Positions 60,782 through 64,000 of a DNA stretch of 64,000 nt are shown in pieces (position 1 is the stretch's first letter; the number at the start of each line of letters is the position of its first letter). This DNA is from Ideonella sp. A 288. GTDB taxonomy: Bacteria; Pseudomonadota; Gammaproteobacteria; Burkholderiales; Burkholderiaceae_C. The position numbers were made by a program, and so were the translations under genes. Location of the stretch: NCBI RefSeq assembly GCF_002198735.1, contig NZ_MWLO01000143.1, positions 10,317 to 74,316 on the forward strand. Reading direction: 5' to 3'. Under the pieces are notes generated by a model. The model did not search any database, was not told the DNA's origin, and saw only the letters and a list, made by a program, of their open reading frames with translations.

Positions 60782-60953
60782 ATGGGGAAAGGTCTCTAGA
60801 GCACAGTGCGGGGTGATCGTCCAAGCCCGGTGTTTGACTGAGAATCGATGCCGCCTGCCAGGCGGAGTCCCTTCTGATCGGGCCGTGGGCGCGACGCGAC
60901 AAGAGCTTTTGTGCACCCGCGCCAGTGCGCCGCTGCAGATACAAGGAGACCCC

Positions 60954-62612
60954 ATGGCCAATGGCGCCCAAGCCCTGATGAAAACGCTGGTCGATGCCGG
61001 CGTGACCGCCTGCTTCACCAACCCCGGCACCTCTGAAATGCACTTCGTGGCCGCCCTCGACAGCGAGCCCGCGATGCGCGCCGTGCTGTGCCTGTTCGAA
61101 GGCGTGGCCACCGGCGCGGCCGACGGGTATTCGCGCATGGCCGACAAGCCCGCCGCCACCCTGCTGCACCTGGGTTGCGGGCTGGGCAACGGCCTGGCCA
61201 ATCTGCACAACGCGCGCAAGGGCCGCGTGCCCATCGTCAACATCGTGGGCGACCATGCCACCACGCATGTGCCCTACGACGCGCAACTGCAGTCCGACAT
61301 CGAGACCGTGGCGCGCAACGTCTCACCGGGCTTTGTGCGCACGTCCAAGAGCACGGCCGAGCTGAGCCGCGACGCGGTCGATGCCATTGCCGCCGCGCGC
61401 AGCCTGCCCGGCCAGGTGGCCACGCTCATCTTGCCGGCCGATGTGTCGTGGGGCGAGGGCGCTGTGGCCGCGCCGCCGCCTGTGCTGCCCATGCCCCAGG
61501 GGGCTGACGATGCCACGGTGCAGGCCGTTGCCCAGGCCGTGCACTCAGGCGCCAGGTGCGCCTTCCTGCTGGGCGGGCGGGCCCTGCGCGAGCCCAGCCT
61601 GCTGGCTGCCGCGCGCATCGCGGCGCACAGCGGCGTCAAGCTGTATGGCGAGGTCTTCCCCACTCGGCTGGAGCGTGGCGCGGGCCGGCCCGTGGTGGAG
61701 CGACTGGCCTATCTGGCCGAACTGGCCACCGTGCAACTGACTGGCATCGACCACCTCATCCTGGTCGACGCCAAGGCCCCCGTCTCGTTCTTTGCCTACC
61801 CCGGCAAGAAGAGCTACCTCGTGCCCGACGCGTGCACCGTGCACACCCTGGCCGCGCCGGACCAGGACACCGTGATCAGCCTGAACAAGCTGGCCGAGGC
61901 CCTGGGGGCGCTGCACGCCCAGCCGCTGCTGCAAGCGGCGCTCCGACCCAGCCGCCCGCGCGGCAAGCTCACCGCCGAGAAGGTCTGCAAGGCTGTGGGG
62001 CATCTGCTGCCCGAGCGCGCCATCCTGGTGGATGAGGCCATCACCTCCGGGCTGATGCTGAACATCTTCACCGCCGGCGCACCAGCGCACGACTTCATCA
62101 CGCTGACAGGCGGCGCCATCGGCCAGGGCCTGCCCAACGCCGTGGGCGCGGCCGTGGCCTGCCCGGATCGGCCGGTGCTGGCGCTCATCGGCGATGGCAC
62201 CTCGATGTACACCATCCAGGCGCTGTGGACCATGGCGCGCGAGAAGCTCAACGTCACCACCATCATCTTCAACAACGCCTCGTACTCGGTGCTCAATGTG
62301 GAACTGGAGCGCGTGGGGGCGGACGAAGCGGGCCCCAAGGCCAAGGCGCAGCTGGACCTGACCGGGCCGGTGATGAATTTCGCCCAGATGGGGCAGAGCA
62401 TGGGGGTGCATGCGGTGCGCGCCACCACCACCGAAGAGTTTGTGCGCGCACTGGAGCAGGCCCTGGTGACGCCAGGGCCGCACCTGATCGAGGCCATGGT
62501 GCCGCAGGCGCTCGGCGGCCTCAAGCGCCGGGTGCTGCCGTGGCTGCTGCGCTCGCTGCCCAGCCTGCCTCAGCCGGTGGCGCGCGCGCTCAAGCGGAAG
62601 ATCGCGCCCTGA
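60954..62612 (+). CDS. Thiamine-diphosphate enzyme, benzoylformate-decarboxylase/acetolactate-synthase-like
   Basis: A 552-residue single-chain ThDP enzyme with three domains: Pyr (about 1-175), central (about 190-310) and PP (about 355-520). The ThDP-activating glutamate is Glu49 in F-E-G-V-A-T-G-A-A-D-G-Y. The diphosphate motif is G-D-G at 413-415, continuing to the asparagine pair in I-I-F-N-N. The closest named family is acetolactate synthase large subunit or benzoylformate decarboxylase; there is no regulatory subunit gene, and the context of dehydrogenases favours a 2-oxo acid decarboxylase. AAGGAG is 6 bases upstream of the ATG. Its 3' end overlaps the convergent LysR2 gene by 23 bp. 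Confidence 0.9.
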   Translation: MANGAQALMKTLVDAGVTACFTNPGTSEMHFVAALDSEPAMRAVLCLFEGVATGAADGYSRMADKPAATLLHLGCGLGNGLANLHNARKGRVPIVNIVGDHATTHVPYDAQLQSDIETVARNVSPGFVRTSKSTAELSRDAVDAIAAARSLPGQVATLILPADVSWGEGAVAAPPPVLPMPQGADDATVQAVAQAVHSGARCAFLLGGRALREPSLLAAARIAAHSGVKLYGEVFPTRLERGAGRPVVERLAYLAELATVQLTGIDHLILVDAKAPVSFFAYPGKKSYLVPDACTVHTLAAPDQDTVISLNKLAEALGALHAQPLLQAALRPSRPRGKLTAEKVCKAVGHLLPERAILVDEAITSGLMLNIFTAGAPAHDFITLTGGAIGQGLPNAVGAAVACPDRPVLALIGDGTSMYTIQALWTMAREKLNVTTIIFNNASYSVLNVELERVGADEAGPKAKAQLDLTGPVMNFAQMGQSMGVHAVRATTTEEFVRALEQALVTPGPHLIEAMVPQALGGLKRRVLPWLLRSLPSLPQPVARALKRKIAP

Positions 62613-63531
62613 GTTCAGGCAACGCCGCCGGGCTCTTCGATTGGCTCACCACGGTGGCCAAGCAATGGGCAAAGTAGGCTGCCGCGGGTGTCATGGGCAC
62701 GTCGGGTCGGGTGAGCAGCAGCACCTCGAGGTCGCCGGGGCGCAGTGGCGAGTTGGGCACGGCCACGATGCCGTGGGTCTCGGGCAGGCCCAGCACCAGG
62801 TTCGGGGCCACGGCGGCGGCGTCTGATCCGCGCAGCACCGCCAGGCCCGCGAGCGTCTCGGTCAACACCACCCGAGTGGGCGGGGCCACGCCGGCCAATG
62901 CGAACATGGCGTCCAGGCGTGGCTGCAAGCCGCCGGCAATGGGTTGCGTGAACACCCATTCCAGATCGGCCAGCGCGCGCGCGGTGGGCTCGGCCAACAC
63001 GGGATGGCCTTCGCGCACCAGCACGCATTGCGGCGCCAGCAGCAGGCGCTGGCGGACGAACTCGTCGCCTTGAAGCTCGCCCACGTCCGCGGCCACCGCA
63101 GCCATGTCGAGCGTGCCGTCACGCAGGCGCGGCAGCACGCGGGTCATCAGTCCCTCGATGAAGTGCACCTCCACATTGCGGTAGCGCTGGCGAAACCAGC
63201 GGAAGGCCTGGCCCAGCGAGATCATGGTGATGAACGGCGCGATGCCGATGCGCAGCGTGCCGGCATCGCCATCGTTGGCCTGCCGCAGGTCATCGCGGGC
63301 CAGCTCCAACTGCCGTGTCACCAGCCGCGCGCGGGCCAGCAGGCGGTGGCCGGCGGGGGTCAGCTCCACACCACGCGACAGGCGCACCAGCAGCGGCACG
63401 GCGGCTTCCTGTTCCAGCGTGCGCATCGACTTGCTGATGGCCGCCTGCGACAGGTTCAGCATGCGGGCCGCGGCACGGATGCTGCCGCTGTCGACCACCG
63501 CCACCAAGGCCTCCAGTTGCTGCAGTTTCAT
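62590..63531 (-). CDS. LysR family transcriptional regulator 2
   Basis: A 313-residue LysR regulator with N-terminal HTH (about 1-60; S-G-S-I-R-A-A-A-R-M-L-N-L-S-Q-A-A-I-S-K) and a substrate-binding domain from about 90. The N-terminus M-K-L-Q-Q-L-E-A-L is standard. It is divergent from the ABC binding-protein gene at 63719 and convergent with the ThDP enzyme. It probably regulates the transporter downstream; the effector is unknown. The final 23 bp overlap the end of the preceding gene tail to tail, which is unusual but acceptable for two intact proteins. Confidence 0.92.
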   Translation of the reverse strand: MKLQQLEALVAVVDSGSIRAAARMLNLSQAAISKSMRTLEQEAAVPLLVRLSRGVELTPAGHRLLARARLVTRQLELARDDLRQANDGDAGTLRIGIAPFITMISLGQAFRWFRQRYRNVEVHFIEGLMTRVLPRLRDGTLDMAAVAADVGELQGDEFVRQRLLLAPQCVLVREGHPVLAEPTARALADLEWVFTQPIAGGLQPRLDAMFALAGVAPPTRVVLTETLAGLAVLRGSDAAAVAPNLVLGLPETHGIVAVPNSPLRPGDLEVLLLTRPDVPMTPAAAYFAHCLATVVSQSKSPAALPELRARSSA

Positions 63532-63567
63532 GACGGCGGATTGTGGCGTGCATGGGTGCCTGGAAGT

Positions 63568-63603
63568 GACAACCCAAGGTGTTCGTCCGCACGATATGTT
63601 GTC
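63568..63603. promoter_or_regulatory. Candidate LysR site ahead of the ABC binding protein
   Basis: GACAAC (63568-63573) and GTTGTC (63598-63603) form an inverted repeat separated by 24 bp in the LysR2/ABC divergent region. It is 37 bp before the LysR2 start and about 115 bp before the ATG at 63719. Arms of this kind may be bound by a LysR tetramer. Weak evidence. Confidence 0.3.
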
Positions 63604-63718
63604 TCCCGCTGCGCGGGTGCGGTGTCTACGATTCGCGCCACGTGCCGCCCGGCCGGTGACGCCTTCCAGGTCGACGGCTGCGGCCGACGCTGACAACCCT
63701 CCATCGGAGATCCACCCC

Positions 63719-64000
63719 ATGACACACCGTTTGCTGGCCATCGTCGCGCTCATGCCCGCCCTGGTGGCGGCCCAGGACACCCTCACGGTGCGCATCGGCC
63801 AGGTTGGGCCCACATCCGGCCCGGCCGCCCACCTGGGCAAGGACAACGTCAATGGCGTGCGGTTGGCCATTGCCGACCTGAATGCGCGCGGCCTGCGCAT
63901 TGGCGGCAAGGTGGCGCACTTCGAACTGATCGCCGAAGACGACGCGGCGGACCCGCGGCAAGGCGTGCTGGCTGCGCAAAAGCTGTGTGACCAGAAGGTC
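63719..64000 (+). CDS. Leu/Ile/Val-type ABC periplasmic binding protein (partial)
   Basis: The first 94 codons of a branched-chain amino-acid-type binding protein; it runs off the window end. The signal peptide is about 18 residues, ending V-A-A-Q. The mature start T-V-R-I-G-Q-V-G-P-T-S-G is the family opening (I-G-x-x-x-P-x-T-G), followed by N-G-V-R-L-A-I-A-D-L-N and an E-D-D-A-A-D-P segment near 79-85. Members bind amino acids, amides or aromatic acids. The divergent LysR2 is its likely regulator. Confidence 0.9.
   Translation, partial: MTHRLLAIVALMPALVAAQDTLTVRIGQVGPTSGPAAHLGKDNVNGVRLAIADLNARGLRIGGKVAHFELIAEDDAADPRQGVLAAQKLCDQKV

Noticed and set aside
63541-63718. A TGTC-N8-GACA operator ahead of the final ABC binding protein
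   Set aside because: TGTC occurs in this gap but no GACA follows at the right distance. It is not counted as a regulon site.
20250-64000. Second copy of the tRNA-Phe 3' end as attR
   Set aside because: I looked for the T-arm/acceptor sequence downstream and found none in the window. The right boundary of the island cannot be set.

Overview
The window is GC-rich, densely packed bacterial chromosome. The gene order rsmB - DUF4390 - ntrY-like kinase - ntrX-like regulator, the Bug/TTT binding proteins and the OmpC-type porin point to a betaproteobacterium of the order Burkholderiales, probably near the Rubrivivax/Leptothrix/Ideonella group. That placement is inferred from family knowledge; no search was run.

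Region 1 (1-20.2 kb) is ordinary core genome. It holds a SET-domain protein, topoisomerase III, a DUF167 protein, an AEC permease, a BamE-like lipoprotein, and a six-gene minus-strand operon (polyamine-type ABC importer, GntR regulator, racemase-fold protein lacking its second cysteine). It continues with proA-queC-lemA joined by 4-base overlaps, a folE-BLUF pair, and rsmB-DUF4390-ntrY-ntrX, and ends at tRNA-Phe (20174-20249).

Region 2 (20.3-23.4 kb) is a mobile-element scar. Directly behind tRNA-Phe lie a terminator, an inverted repeat, a tyrosine integrase broken by one stop and two frameshifts, and a RES-type toxin with its upstream antitoxin.

Region 3 (23.4-62.6 kb) is an accessory catabolic region built around sulfate esters. 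Two parallel modules each carry a Crp/Fnr regulator, a GMC oxidoreductase and a large sulfatase without a signal peptide. Module 1 adds a split thiamine-diphosphate decarboxylase; module 2 adds two TTT binding proteins, an enolase-superfamily enzyme and an aldehyde dehydrogenase. Then come an alpha/beta hydrolase, a LysR regulator and a TonB receptor. Next is a six-gene minus-strand operon (unknown protein A, exported sulfatase, acyl-CoA ligase, wax-ester synthase/DGAT, alkylsulfatase, DUF2505 protein), an octahaem cytochrome and a glutaminase. The region closes with a second unit (aldehyde dehydrogenase plus unknown protein B, a paralogue of A) and a benzoylformate-decarboxylase-like enzyme. 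Two gene remnants (SDR, aldehyde dehydrogenase) show rearrangement. A plausible overall job is uptake and desulfation of alkyl or aryl sulfate esters, oxidation of the released alcohols to aldehydes and acids, and activation to acyl-CoA or storage as wax ester.

The main discovery is a shared operator, TGTC-N8-GACA, found at six promoters of region 3. In five of them a TA-N3-T hexamer lies with its centre exactly 32 bp from the operator centre, which is the geometry of a class-II CRP/FNR-activated promoter. The two Crp/Fnr genes in the cluster are the natural candidates to bind it. This would make the porin, the split decarboxylase/GMC operon, both cytosolic-sulfatase units, the alkylsulfatase/wax-ester operon and probably the aldehyde dehydrogenase unit one local regulon.

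The window ends with a LysR gene and the start of a Leu/Ile/Val-type ABC binding protein cut by the edge.
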